From Bacillota bacterium (GTDB taxonomy: Bacteria > Bacillota > Sulfobacillia > Sulfobacillales > Sulfobacillaceae): a stretch of DNA of 64,000 nucleotides. The DNA is taken from NCBI GenBank assembly GCA_023511625.1, contig JAIMBD010000004.1, positions 1 to 64,000 of the forward strand. Reading direction: 5' to 3'. Made by a program: the position numbers and the translations under genes. Positions 7,993 through 16,230 of the stretch are shown in pieces (the first letter of the stretch is position 1; every line of letters begins with the position of its first letter). Under the pieces are notes generated by a model. It ran no database searches, had not been told where the DNA came from, and worked only from the letters and a program-made list of their open reading frames with translations.

Positions 7993-8187
7993 TTATGCCC
8001 AGTGCCTGATCCGCATCTGCCATCGCCGCCAGCGAACCACCCAGCGCGCCGCCCAACTGCCCGGGCGGATGCGGTAGCGGCGTCGGCCCCACGACACCCA
8101 CGCCTCCCCCGGCTCCCACTGCGCGCCCGGAAACGGGATCACCCGGCCCAAGACATTCCGGCCTGCGTGGCCCGGCCTGTCAGTCAT
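7993..8187 (-). CDS. Unrecognised small basic protein in the mutasome operon
   Basis: A 64-residue, Trp- and Arg-rich protein starting M-T-D-R-P-G-H-A. Its ATG overlaps the stop of the DUF6504 gene (TATGACTGA arrangement), which implies translational coupling, and dnaE2 begins 10 nt after its stop. The middle reads W-E-P-G-E-A-W-V-S-W-G-R-R-R-Y-R-I, a pattern reminiscent of the SH3-like W-x-W-x-G-R-R-Y-R segment of DUF6504, so it could be a diverged partner or duplicate of that domain. The very basic C-terminus suggests nucleic acid contact. No family name is recognised. The tight coupling argues for a real gene and a role in SOS translesion synthesis. Confidence 0.65.
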   Translation of the reverse strand: MTDRPGHAGRNVLGRVIPFPGAQWEPGEAWVSWGRRRYRIRPGSWAARWVVRWRRWQMRIRHWA

Positions 8188-8410
8188 ACACCTTGAGCAT
8201 CCACCAGCCGTCGGCGGATTGCGCCAGCTCATAGATTCCCCCATCCTCTCCCTCGACCCGCCAGCATCGCAGTTCCGGCTCCCCGCGCCACCATGCCCTG
8301 ACCTCCCGCCAGCTTTCCAAGACGGTCGCCACCCGCACGTACCGCCGCCGCCAGCGAAACCCGCGCGGCCGGCCCTGCCGGTCGGGCCATACCGCTTCTA
8401 TCGCCCGCAC
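8180..8410 (-). CDS. DUF6504 family protein
   Basis: A 76-residue protein with the pattern R-P-R-G-F-x-W-R-R-R-Y-x-R-V-A-T-V-L-E-S-W-R followed by a C-terminal Y-E-L-x-x-x-x-D-G-W-W-M-L-K-V-Y-D. This is typical of the small DUF6504 proteins encoded beside imuB and dnaE2 in Actinobacteria and related groups. The GTG start lies directly after the imuB-like stop, so translation is coupled. Its biochemical role is unknown; conserved context suggests an accessory subunit of the translesion polymerase complex. Confidence 0.75.
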   Translation of the reverse strand: MRAIEAVWPDRQGRPRGFRWRRRYVRVATVLESWREVRAWWRGEPELRCWRVEGEDGGIYELAQSADGWWMLKVYD

Positions 8411-8411
8411 G

Positions 8412-9506
8412 CTACTCCCTGCCCTTGCCCCTTCGCACGGCGCGCCACGGATCCCAATACCCGCGCAGGACTTCCTGGCGATCCAGCGCCCCGTCCGTTC
8501 CCATCCCGGCCGCAGCAGGGCGCAGATCAGGCCCCCACCACCGCATCTGCCGCACTGCGATCGGCCCCACCTCAGCTTCTACGGCCACTGCTGCAGCCGG
8601 CCAGGGCGGGAGCAGCTGCAAAAGGTCGACCAGTCGCGCCTTGACCCGCCGCGGTTCTGCAGCGGCCTCCGGCCAACGGCGCTCCCGCCGCAGCCGTTGC
8701 CCCGCTTCCCCCTGCCATTCCACTGCCAACCGCAGTACCCCCCCACGCCGTTCCGCCAACAAACTAATCAGCCGTTGCCCGAAATATTCCAGCACCCCTT
8801 CCCACCGCTCCTCGCCTGCCACAAGCTCCCGATCCCAGCGGGCTCGCACCGGCGCCTCCCCCTTTTCCCCGGCCGGGGGCAGGCAGCGCAACTGCTCCAT
8901 GAGACCAGGGACATCGCCCACGCGCTTCCACCCGCGCCGCCGCCAAGCGGCGGGCGGGTCCTCGACGTAACGCAGGGGCAGCTTTGCCCACCACGCCGCC
9001 TCCTGCTGCCAAGGCACGGCGTAGATCACGCCCCCGGCTAAGGTCCAGTGCGGCAGGCGATGGGCTCCCCCTTCGTCTCGCGCCCACCGCGCCAACAGCG
9101 GATGGCTGGCCACGCCGCCTTGGATACGGCGCGCCCAGCGGGGAACGAGTGCCTCGAGTACGGATCCCCAGGCTGACGGCGTGTCTGCTTCCGGCCATTC
9201 CCCCCATCCCGCCATACCCGCCGTCGATTCCAGGGCAAATCGCCGCGCCTGATCTTCCAACCACACGCGCAAGGCCTCTTCAACCGCCTGATAGCAGGAG
9301 GCGCGCCACGCCAACAGCCGAGGCTCCCCTCCGTACCACTTGAGGGCGGCAAAGGCTTGGCCGGGACGTCCGCCGCGGTCCCACAGCGCCTCACCCACAT
9401 CCCACACCGTGTCGCCCCGAACCACGGCGTAATCGGTCGACCCTCCAGCGGCAGCCAAGACCGTCGGCTCTGCGATGGCCCCAAGCCTCCACGCCAGATA
9501 GGCCAT
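8412..9506 (-). CDS. imuB: Short ImuB-like Y-family pseudo-polymerase
   Basis: A 364-residue protein at the head of a LexA-regulated operon ending in dnaE2, the position of imuB. The sequence is strongly diverged. The N-terminal region lacks the D-x-D and S-x-D-E motifs of active Y-family polymerases, as in other ImuB proteins. A helix-hairpin-helix-like G-W-K-R-V-G-D-V-P-G-L-M-E-Q-L segment sits near residue 205, and a little-finger-like region with repeated R-R-E-R-R-W and L-L-x-L-L-P-P-W follows. Known ImuB proteins run about 480-530 residues, so this is a shortened form. The start at 9506 is favoured by GAGAGGAG and places the LexA box upstream. No imuA (RecA-like) gene is present here. 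Confidence 0.65.
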   Translation of the reverse strand: MAYLAWRLGAIAEPTVLAAAGGSTDYAVVRGDTVWDVGEALWDRGGRPGQAFAALKWYGGEPRLLAWRASCYQAVEEALRVWLEDQARRFALESTAGMAGWGEWPEADTPSAWGSVLEALVPRWARRIQGGVASHPLLARWARDEGGAHRLPHWTLAGGVIYAVPWQQEAAWWAKLPLRYVEDPPAAWRRRGWKRVGDVPGLMEQLRCLPPAGEKGEAPVRARWDRELVAGEERWEGVLEYFGQRLISLLAERRGGVLRLAVEWQGEAGQRLRRERRWPEAAAEPRRVKARLVDLLQLLPPWPAAAVAVEAEVGPIAVRQMRWWGPDLRPAAAGMGTDGALDRQEVLRGYWDPWRAVRRGKGRE

Positions 9507-9526
9507 GCTCCGGCTCCTCTCTATCG

Positions 9527-9540
9527 AGAACATTTGTTCG
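9527..9540 (-). promoter_or_regulatory. LexA (SOS) operator of the imuB-dnaE2 operon
   Basis: The minus strand reads CGAACAAATGTTCT, matching 13 of 14 fixed and free positions of the Gram-positive LexA/DinR box CGAAC-N4-GTTCG. It lies 8 bp downstream of the -10 hexamer, over the expected transcription start, where LexA would block RNA polymerase until DNA damage. Confidence 0.88.
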
Positions 9541-9547
9541 CAATAGC

Positions 9548-9575
9548 AGTATACCCTGCTCGGCGCCGACGTCAA
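9548..9575 (-). promoter_or_regulatory. Promoter of the imuB-dnaE2 operon
   Basis: On the minus strand TTGACG (9575-9570), a 16-bp spacer and TATACT (9553-9548). The LexA box follows directly and the ATG of imuB is at 9506. Confidence 0.85.
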
Positions 9576-9631
9576 CCCGCCTTCTACCGCCTGGAAACTG
9601 GAGGTTGGCCGGTTTTAGGAGCCGGATTGCG

Positions 9632-9673
9632 CAAAAAGGCGGTGGCCAGGGGCTTTTCTTGCCCCTGGCCACC
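9632..9673 (-). terminator. Terminator of the aconitase X/IlvD operon
   Basis: A perfect 13-bp stem, GGTGGCCAGGGGC with its complement, closes a 7-nt loop and is followed on the minus strand by GCCTTTTTG. It begins 16 bp after the ilvD-like stop codon and separates that operon from imuB. Confidence 0.92.
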
Positions 9674-9688
9674 GACCGGCGCCTTGGG

Positions 9689-11371
9689 TTAGTCGACCAA
9701 GACCGCGCCCTTGCCCAATGGCTTCGCCAGCTTGCGATAGATCGCCAGCCATCCCCGCTCGCCGCTCGGCCAGTGCGCCAGCATCCGCTCCCGCCGGCGC
9801 GCCAGTTCCTCCTCCGGCACCTCGAGGTTGACGACGCGCTGGTTGACATCGATAAAGATGGGGTCGCCGTCTTCGACCAACGCCAACGGCCCGCCGTCAT
9901 ACGCTTCGGGCGAAACCTCCTTGACCACCAGCCCCTTGTTGGAAAGGCCCGACTCTTGCCCGTCGGTGACCACCGCCACTTGGTCGATGAGCCCTGCCCC
10001 CTCCAAGGCAAACACCAAATTAGAGGCCATCCCCATTCCCGGCGTGCCCTTCGGTCCGAGGCCGCGCAGCACCACCACCTCTCCCGGCTTGATGGCGCCG
10101 GCATGCACCGCCGCGATGGCCTCATCGGTGGCGTTGAATACGTGCGCCGGCCCGCGGAAGCTCAGCGGGCGGTTGTCGAGGTGCACCGGCAACTTGACCA
10201 CGCCGGTTTCGGGAGCGAGGCTCCCCCGCACCAAGACGATGGCCGGGTGATGCGCGAAGGGCCGATCCAGGGGACGAATCACTTCGGGATCGGCCACCGT
10301 GACCTCCGGCAGGATCTGGCTCCACCGGCGACCGTCCACCGTGCGCGCCTCCTGGCGCACCAGCGGCCCCAGCTGCTTGAGGACGGCCAAGGCTCCCCCT
10401 GCCGCCTCGAAGTCTTCGATAAAGTACTCGCCGTTAGGCCGCACTGCCGCCAACAGCGGCACCTGATCGGCGTACTCCTCAAACAGGCGATAGATGTCGA
10501 CATCGACCTCGGCTTCGGTGGCGATGGCTTGCAGGTGCTTGATGGTGTTGAGAGAGCCGCCCACGGCCAGCATCGCCATCACCGCGTTGGCAAAGGCATC
10601 GGGGGTTAAGAGGTCGCGCGGGCGCAGGTCCTCCTCCACCATCGCGACGATGCGCCGACCGGCCCGCTGGACCGCATCCCACATCCTCGGGCTCATGGCC
10701 AGCACCGGCGTGGTGCCCGGAAGCGCCAAACCTAAGGCCTCGGCCACGATGTGCATCGAATTGGCGGTCCCCATCCCCGGGCACACACCTGGCCCTAAGA
10801 TGGCCTGCCGGCTCATCTCCGCCAATTCCTCGTCGGTCCACTGAGCCCCGCCGGCCGCCCGCTGCGCAGCCCGCAGCCACAGCTCCTCGATGTCGATGGC
10901 CTCGCCCCGGAAGCGCCCGCTCGGCTGATAGCCGCAGGCCACCACGATGGTCGGCACATTGAGTCGCCCCGCCGCCATCAGGTGACCGGGCACCGTCTTG
11001 TCGCAGGAGGCCAGGCACACCATCCCGTCGAGCAGCGCCCCCTCCACGGCCACCTCGATGTCGTTCACGATGAGGTCGCGGGCCGACAGGATGTAGCCGC
11101 CGCGATGTCCGGCGCTGGTCACGAAGTCAGACGGCGCGGCGGTGCGAATCTCGAAAGGCACGCCCCCCGCCTCGCGGATGGCCTCTTTCACCTTGGCCGC
11201 CACCACGTCTAGGTGAGCGAAACAGGCGGCCAAGCCCGACGACGAATTGACGACCGCGATCTTCGGCTTGTCCAAATCGGCTTCGGTCAGGCCGAGCACG
11301 CCCCATTCGGCGCGCCGGACGGCCCACTGCACGGTCCCAGGCTCCACTCGACTGCGCAATCGTCTGGCCAT
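9689..11371 (-). CDS. IlvD/Edd family dehydratase
   Basis: A 560-residue Fe-S dehydratase. The three cluster cysteines of the family are all present at the expected spacing: C50 (A-A-C-F-A-H), C123 (S-C-D-K) and C197 (G-V-C-P-G-M-G-T-A-N-S-M). The C-terminal swivel domain has the G-P-K-G-T-P-G-M and D-G-Q-E-S-G-L-S-N-K segments that bind the carboxylate substrate. The family dehydrates dihydroxyacids (IlvD), 6-phosphogluconate (Edd) or sugar acids. The N-terminal motif differs from classical IlvD, and the gene is last in an aconitase X operon with no ilv genes, so I infer a catabolic sugar-acid or hydroxy-acid dehydratase. The ATG at 11371 follows GGAGGAGGAG. Confidence 0.85.
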   Translation of the reverse strand: MARRLRSRVEPGTVQWAVRRAEWGVLGLTEADLDKPKIAVVNSSSGLAACFAHLDVVAAKVKEAIREAGGVPFEIRTAAPSDFVTSAGHRGGYILSARDLIVNDIEVAVEGALLDGMVCLASCDKTVPGHLMAAGRLNVPTIVVACGYQPSGRFRGEAIDIEELWLRAAQRAAGGAQWTDEELAEMSRQAILGPGVCPGMGTANSMHIVAEALGLALPGTTPVLAMSPRMWDAVQRAGRRIVAMVEEDLRPRDLLTPDAFANAVMAMLAVGGSLNTIKHLQAIATEAEVDVDIYRLFEEYADQVPLLAAVRPNGEYFIEDFEAAGGALAVLKQLGPLVRQEARTVDGRRWSQILPEVTVADPEVIRPLDRPFAHHPAIVLVRGSLAPETGVVKLPVHLDNRPLSFRGPAHVFNATDEAIAAVHAGAIKPGEVVVLRGLGPKGTPGMGMASNLVFALEGAGLIDQVAVVTDGQESGLSNKGLVVKEVSPEAYDGGPLALVEDGDPIFIDVNQRVVNLEVPEEELARRRERMLAHWPSGERGWLAIYRKLAKPLGKGAVLVD

Positions 11372-11408
11372 GACTCTCCTCCTCCATGCCCTCACAGGGC
11401 CCAAAACC

Positions 11409-12713
11409 TCAATCGCGTCGATCCAAGTTCTCGGCCAACCGGCGGTGCAAGGCGTCGAGGTCCAAGGCGTGCACGCTGCCCGTCCCGGCCAAGTCCAGAG
11501 CGTGAGCCGCAGCGGCGCCCATCGCGATTCCGGGCCCCATCACCCGCACGCTGGAAAGGGCCAACGCGTCGCCGTCGATGCACCGCCCACAGGCCACCAG
11601 GTTATCGACATCGGGCGGGGTCATACTCGCCAGGGGCACGTAGTGGACGTGGTCCGGCCCAAACGGCTCCCACACGTAGCCCTCCTCGCGGTCGTGCAGC
11701 TCGATCGGCCATGCCGTGCGCGCCACGGCATCCGGAAAGCGCACGCCCTGGCGCACCTCGTCGGCCGTCAGCTGATGCCGCCCCACGATCCACCGGGTTT
11801 GGCGGATGCCCGGCAACCCGTAGGCGCGTACCCGCGCGCGCCCAAAGGCCTGCGGAAACTCCTCGCGCAAAAAGCGTACCACTGCGTCGGCCTGGGCCTT
11901 GCCTTCCAGCGTCTGCCGGGACATGCCCACCGGATCTAAGGGAGTCGGGATGTGGGTCATGTTGACCAAGGCCATTCCCCGCCCGGGATAGGCGAAGGCA
12001 AACCCGTCCAACCTTCGAAATCCGTAAGCGTTCGCCTTTTCAGCCAGACGCTGACGCATGGTCTCGGCTCCCGGCAGTTCGGACTCCTCGACCTGTTCCA
12101 GCACCACCATCTGGGTCCCGTAGATGGGCGCATCTTTCGGTTCCCGGCAAGGCAGGCCCGCCATCCAGGTCAAGGCGGCGTCGCCGCTGGCATCCACGAA
12201 ACCAGTGGCCGCCACCTCCACCTCGCCGTAGCGCGTCGCCAACCGCAGCGCGCGGATGCGGCGGCCATCGCGCACGACCTCGCGCAGCACGGCGCCCAGC
12301 ACCACCGTGATGCCGGCCCGCCGCACCGACTCTTCCACCCAGCGGCCGAGCGCCACTTCGTCGTACATCACCACCGTCGTCAAGGGGCCGCGGCGGTAGT
12401 ACACGGCCCCCACCTGCTCGAGGTCGTACAACAGCTGGTCGGCCACGAGATGCGTCAACCGATAGGCATTGGGCCCGTTGGAGTACAGCCCGGCAAACGT
12501 ACCGATGATGGAGTGCACCGCCTGACCGCCCAAGGCCGGCAGACCGTCGATGATGGCCACCTGGCGCCCTAGGCGTGCAGCCTCCAGTGCCGCCGCTACG
12601 CCGGAAATGCCTGAACCCAACACCGCCACGTCGACTTGCAAGGAAACTGGAGCCGGAGCCGTGCGCCGCACCACCTGGGTGGCGATGGGCCGCATCGCCT
12701 GCTCTTGAGCCAT
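11409..12713 (-). CDS. FAD-dependent oxidoreductase
   Basis: A 434-residue flavoprotein. The N-terminal Rossmann motif V-A-V-L-G-S-G-I-S-G-V-A-A-A (about residues 29-42) is followed by G-L-P-A-L-G-G-Q-A, typical of the FAD-dependent oxidoreductase group PF12831 (FAD_oxidored). A second FAD-contact G-F-V-D-A-S-G-D-A lies near residue 188, and the C-terminal motif N-L-V-A-C-G-R-C-I-D-G-D-A near residue 375 is also characteristic. It lies 42 bp downstream of the aconitase X small subunit and 37 bp upstream of ilvD, so all four are one operon. It probably oxidises an intermediate of the same pathway. The substrate is unknown. Confidence 0.8.
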   Translation of the reverse strand: MAQEQAMRPIATQVVRRTAPAPVSLQVDVAVLGSGISGVAAALEAARLGRQVAIIDGLPALGGQAVHSIIGTFAGLYSNGPNAYRLTHLVADQLLYDLEQVGAVYYRRGPLTTVVMYDEVALGRWVEESVRRAGITVVLGAVLREVVRDGRRIRALRLATRYGEVEVAATGFVDASGDAALTWMAGLPCREPKDAPIYGTQMVVLEQVEESELPGAETMRQRLAEKANAYGFRRLDGFAFAYPGRGMALVNMTHIPTPLDPVGMSRQTLEGKAQADAVVRFLREEFPQAFGRARVRAYGLPGIRQTRWIVGRHQLTADEVRQGVRFPDAVARTAWPIELHDREEGYVWEPFGPDHVHYVPLASMTPPDVDNLVACGRCIDGDALALSSVRVMGPGIAMGAAAAHALDLAGTGSVHALDLDALHRRLAENLDRRD

Positions 12714-12755
12714 GCCACTTCTCCCTCCTCGCCGATTCTGCGCCGTTTGGAGCGC

Positions 12756-13199
12756 TCAGGCTCGGGGTGCGGCCTCGTCCGGATCGGCCTTGAAGACCTC
12801 GACGATCCCGCGGTCGCCGTCCACCCGCACCCAGTCGCCGGTCTCGATCACCTCCAGGGGATCCTGGTCCAAATCGGTCACTGCCGGCACCCCGGTCACC
12901 ACGGCCCCCAAGGCCACCTTGGTGTTGACCCGATTGAAGACCATGGCCTTCGGAGCCGTGCCAGCCAGGCGGGTGGTGTGAAAGATGGACGACCAGCCCG
13001 ACGAGCCCTTGGCCGTTGGAAACACCAAGACCTTGTCTTGAAACGACTGCCCCTTCAATTCGTGGCGAGACTCGATGATGGTGCCGGTGCGGGGATTGAC
13101 CCCGCCCCACCCGGAGATCGACTGGCGGGTGACCAAGGCCGGCCCTTCGGCCACGCCACCCACCACCTTGCGCCCGTGCAGCACGATATGACGCCCCAT
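12756..13199 (-). CDS. Aconitase X small subunit (swivel domain, DUF126)
   Basis: A 147-residue protein matching the swivelling-domain subunit of aconitase X. It starts G-R-x-I-V-x-G-x-x-V-V-G-G-V-A-E-G-P-A-L-V-T, then has S-I-S-G-W-G-G-V-N-P-x-T-G-x-I-I-E and the K-G-S-S-G-W-S-S-I-F loop that carries the catalytic serine in this family. Aconitase X enzymes are cis-3-hydroxy-L-proline dehydratases or mevalonate-5-phosphate dehydratases. Its ATG overlaps the large-subunit TGA (TGATG), so the two subunits are coupled. The C-terminus has a short Asp-rich extension. Confidence 0.88.
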   Translation of the reverse strand: MGRHIVLHGRKVVGGVAEGPALVTRQSISGWGGVNPRTGTIIESRHELKGQSFQDKVLVFPTAKGSSGWSSIFHTTRLAGTAPKAMVFNRVNTKVALGAVVTGVPAVTDLDQDPLEVIETGDWVRVDGDRGIVEVFKADPDEAAPRA

Positions 13200-14476
13200 C
13201 ACTCGAGCCCTCCTTGCCAGGTACCGCTGATGGCAGCCTCGACGCAATCTTTGGTGGAACCAAACCACCCTTGCACGCCCATGATGGCCGGAAGATAGTG
13301 CGCCTGCTTGGCGGAATCCAACGCCACCACCCGGGCGCCGGGAGGGAGGAACTGGCCGATGGCCGGGCAGGTGTCGCTCAAAAGGCGCGCCCCTGCGCGG
13401 GTCAAGATGTCGGTGTACCCGTTGCGGTCACACACCTGCCGCAGAGCCCGTGGCGTGAAGATCCAAAGCTCGGTCTCGGGGTGCACGTGCCGGCCCTCGA
13501 GGAGCTGGCACACCTCCCACACCTGCTCCAGGTTGGCGTGCGGGCAGCCGATCATCACCAGATCCACTTTGCGGTCGCGCGCCGTGGCATTTAGGTGCTC
13601 GTAAGCCGCGCGCCGCTCTGCCGGCCCGTAACGCAGGACCGCCTTCGGCGCGCGTCCCCCCAGCGCCTCTTCCACGGTCCGAGCTTCCGCCGTGATGCCG
13701 GGGATGTGGTAGAGCTCTACGCCACCGGAGGATGCGGCCGCCGCCCCAAAGTGCTTCAGGCGCACCAGGTTTGGCACCTGGGTAATGCCGTCCAACACCG
13801 GCACTTGGTCGTCGACCATCTCCCCCACCCAGTAGCCGAGGAGCCCCCAGTCCATCATGCTCTCCACCGGCACCTCGACCTGGATCAGGTGGGTGGCGAA
13901 GCGGTTCTCCGGCAGGTGATAGCCCCAGTACGGCACCCGGCCGGTCAACATGGCGGCGGCAGTGCTTTCGCGCCCTTCCACGTTGGAGCGCGCGCCCAGG
14001 ACCGAGTTGATGTAGACCACAGCCGACGATTCCATCCAGGCGCAGTGCTCCCCCTTGACCGGCACGTTGCCCACCTGGTAAGGCGTGCAGGTGTTCAAGA
14101 GGTGAATGCCGAGGCTGGCGCTGAAAGACTCGCTCTCCAAGATGGCCTGCTGGTCGGCTTCGCTCAAGCCTTGCACGGCCCACTGCTCGCGGTCCATGGG
14201 ACCGATCAGCTGGCAACTGGGCACGCGCACCGTGGGAATGGTCAACGGCTTGGCACTGTTCAGGCTCAACTCTGAAAACGCCGCCGCATGGTCTTGCGCC
14301 TTCGCCAGCGCCCGTTGGGCCGGCGTAAAGATATTGGCTCCCGCCACATTGCGCACCTCGACCATGCGTTCGGCCCCGAGCGCCTCACCGTAGCGGACCA
14401 AAAGGTCCATGGCCTGCTGCACAGCTTCCCCATACCGGCCGTCCAACATGGCCCGTTCCTCGTCCGTCAACTGCAT
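13199..14476 (-). CDS. Aconitase X catalytic large subunit (DUF521)
   Basis: A 425-residue aconitase X large subunit. Family landmarks include A-M-L-x-G-x-x-G near the N-terminus, V-E-V-x-N-V-A-G-A-N, L-L-N-T-C-T-P-Y, G-E-H-C-A-W-M-E-S-S-A-V-V-Y-x-N-S-V-L-G-A-R-S-N, I-G-C-P-H near residue 320 and S-D-T-C-P near the C-terminus. The cysteines of the last motifs bind the Fe-S cluster. The split into large and small genes is the bacterial/archaeal type IIa or AMPD arrangement. No mevalonate gene is nearby, so hydroxyproline-like or another hydroxy-acid dehydration is more likely. The ATG at 14476 has GAAGGGAGGGGG upstream. A LysR gene diverges 180 bp away. Confidence 0.88.
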   Translation of the reverse strand: MQLTDEERAMLDGRYGEAVQQAMDLLVRYGEALGAERMVEVRNVAGANIFTPAQRALAKAQDHAAAFSELSLNSAKPLTIPTVRVPSCQLIGPMDREQWAVQGLSEADQQAILESESFSASLGIHLLNTCTPYQVGNVPVKGEHCAWMESSAVVYINSVLGARSNVEGRESTAAAMLTGRVPYWGYHLPENRFATHLIQVEVPVESMMDWGLLGYWVGEMVDDQVPVLDGITQVPNLVRLKHFGAAAASSGGVELYHIPGITAEARTVEEALGGRAPKAVLRYGPAERRAAYEHLNATARDRKVDLVMIGCPHANLEQVWEVCQLLEGRHVHPETELWIFTPRALRQVCDRNGYTDILTRAGARLLSDTCPAIGQFLPPGARVVALDSAKQAHYLPAIMGVQGWFGSTKDCVEAAISGTWQGGLE

Positions 14477-14618
14477 GGCTTGCCCCCTCCCTTCTTCACT
14501 GTTGGCGGGCTTCCCAGGGCAACGCCCCTCTCCCAGCCAAGCCCCCCTTCTCACCGTACGAATGACTTCAGATTTCATCAAATACTTCTTTTCGGCTTTA
14601 TCCATAACCCAAGAGGTA

Positions 14619-14624
14619 TATAAT
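14619..14624 (+). promoter_or_regulatory. Candidate -10 in the acnX/lysR divergent region
   Basis: TATAAT on the plus strand 33 bp before the TTG start of the LysR gene. The overlapping minus strand also contains TATTAT, so the AT-rich patch could serve both directions. No consensus -35 is visible for either, as expected for LysR-activated or autoregulated promoters. Confidence 0.45.
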
Positions 14625-14656
14625 ACGCTTCGACAGACCTAGAAAGGACGTTTCCG

Positions 14657-15643
14657 TTGAAGATCGAGGCCCTGCAACACTTTGTGGCCATCGCCGAGGC
14701 GGGCTCGGTCACGCGTGCGGCGGAGGCGCTGATGGTGGCCCAGCCCTCCCTCTCGCGCCAGCTGCGCCAGCTGGAACGCGAATTCGGGGGCCCGCTCTTC
14801 CTCCGGGTCGGCCGCCAACTCAAGCTGACCCCCTTGGGACAGCGGGTATTGGTCCGCGCGCGCCAAGTGCTCAAAGCGATCGAGGAGCTCCAAAAAGTCG
14901 GAGACCGCGCCCCAGACCATCCGCTGTTGACCTTGGGAGCAAGCCTCACCACCCTCGGCGGGTTCTTGCCCCGGGCGGTCGCCCGCTTCCGCGCCGTGCG
15001 CCCGGAAGCCGAACTGGTGGTGCACACCGGCTTAAGCCAGGACATCTACGACCTCGTGGCATCGGGTGTGGTCGAGGTCGGCGTGGTCTCGGCCCCCCAA
15101 AACCGCCCCATCATCATCACCCATCCCTTGTTTGAAGACCGCCTGTGGCTCATCGCTCCGAGCCACCACCCCCTCGCACAGCGGTCGGAGGTGCATCCCC
15201 AGGACCTCGACGGCGTACCCATGGTGACGATGACGGCCCGCGCCGCCCTCCGCCAAGATCTCAACGCCCTCTTCTCGACGTTTGGCGTCCATCCCATCAT
15301 CTGCATGGAAATCGACAACGTCGGGGTGTTGCAGGCGATGGTGGCGGTGGGGCTCGGGGTGACCATCTTGCCAGGGTCGGCCCACATCCCCTACCTGCAC
15401 GATCAGCAGCTCGAGGCGATCCCCTTTGTCGCCCCTGCCCCCGAGGCCGACAAAGCCTCCGTTCGCCGTTTCTCCCTGGTTTACCTGCCGGCCCCCCTGT
15501 CTTCCATCGCCCAAGCCTGGGTAGACGTCTGCCAGGCCGTGGCCGCAGAATTCCTGGGCCGCCTGCCCAATCCGGCACCCCCCGACACCAGCCCCAAACC
15601 GTCCCGCCGCCGTCGGCGGCAGACCTCGCCGGCGCGTCGCTAA
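14657..15643 (+). CDS. LysR-type regulator of the aconitase X operon
   Basis: A 328-residue LysR-type regulator. The N-terminal winged helix-turn-helix covers L-Q-H-F-V-A-I-A-E-A-G-S-V-T-R-A-A-E (residues 6-23) and Q-P-S-L-S-R-Q-L, followed by the linker helix. A type 2 periplasmic-binding-like effector domain follows from about residue 90. The C-terminus adds a Pro/Arg-rich tail. It starts with TTG and has AAAGGA upstream; an ATG start is absent in this frame. Its divergent position makes it the likely activator of the acnX-FAD-ilvD operon, responding to a pathway intermediate. Confidence 0.88.
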   Translation: MKIEALQHFVAIAEAGSVTRAAEALMVAQPSLSRQLRQLEREFGGPLFLRVGRQLKLTPLGQRVLVRARQVLKAIEELQKVGDRAPDHPLLTLGASLTTLGGFLPRAVARFRAVRPEAELVVHTGLSQDIYDLVASGVVEVGVVSAPQNRPIIITHPLFEDRLWLIAPSHHPLAQRSEVHPQDLDGVPMVTMTARAALRQDLNALFSTFGVHPIICMEIDNVGVLQAMVAVGLGVTILPGSAHIPYLHDQQLEAIPFVAPAPEADKASVRRFSLVYLPAPLSSIAQAWVDVCQAVAAEFLGRLPNPAPPDTSPKPSRRRRRQTSPARR

Positions 15644-15792
15644 GCCGGCTTGAGACGCTGCTCTGCACCGCCGGCGAGGGACCTGGGCCGTTCCCCTTTT
15701 CGGGTTCGGTCATGCGTCTCCGACCGCCCGAGTCTTGGACGGTCGTTTTGCCGACGCCAAGCTCGTCAGCCCTTCTGTCCGAACCGAAGGTG

Positions 15793-15834
15793 ACCGCCCC
15801 ACGGCCCCGCTTCGCAGTGCGGGGGCGGTTTTTC
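15793..15834 (+). terminator. Probable terminator downstream of the LysR gene
   Basis: ACCGCCCC (15793-15800) pairs with GGGGGCGGT (15821-15829), with a further GCCCCGC/GCGGGG inner option, and TTTTT follows. It lies 150 bp after the LysR stop; no other plus-strand gene intervenes. Confidence 0.6.
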
Positions 15835-16111
15835 GCCGATGGATTGGCCAACACCGCCCTCGACTGGGTGGAGTTTTGGCCCTGCGTCCGTTGCTTGCGG
15901 AGGGATGCGGTCGTGGTCCGGGCGGTGTCCTACGCCGTCAACGTCAGCAGCAACGCCTGCTGAGTGTTCCCCAACTGCAGGCTCAGACACCGAGCCGAAT
16001 CCCTGCGGCCACCGACAGCCCCTGCGACGGGTGAGCACCGGCACCCTTGCGGGACGACGCCCGCACTTGTGCGGAGGTTGCCCGCCGCCCCCCGGCCGGG
16101 CGTTCGGGACC

Positions 16112-16142
16112 TTGACGGAAGGTAGGCGCCGTGTGGTACCAT
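16112..16142 (+). promoter_or_regulatory. Candidate promoter of tRNA-Val
   Basis: TTGACG (16112-16117) and TACCAT (16137-16142) with a 19-bp spacer, ending 13 bp before the tRNA. The spacer is long, so this is moderately supported. Confidence 0.4.
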
Positions 16143-16155
16143 AGCCTTTGGCAAC

Positions 16156-16230
16156 GGGCGCGTAGCTCAGTGGTAGAGCGCTTGACTCACATTCAAGAGG
16201 TCCATGGTTCGATCCCATGCGCGCCCACCA
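16156..16230 (+). tRNA. tRNA-Val (CAC)
   Basis: A 75-nt cloverleaf with acceptor GGGCGCG/CGCGCCC, standard D and TPsiC arms and anticodon arm CTTGA-CTCACAT-TCAAG. The anticodon is CAC (Val, GUG codons). The discriminator is A and CCA is encoded at 16228-16230. Confidence 0.95.
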
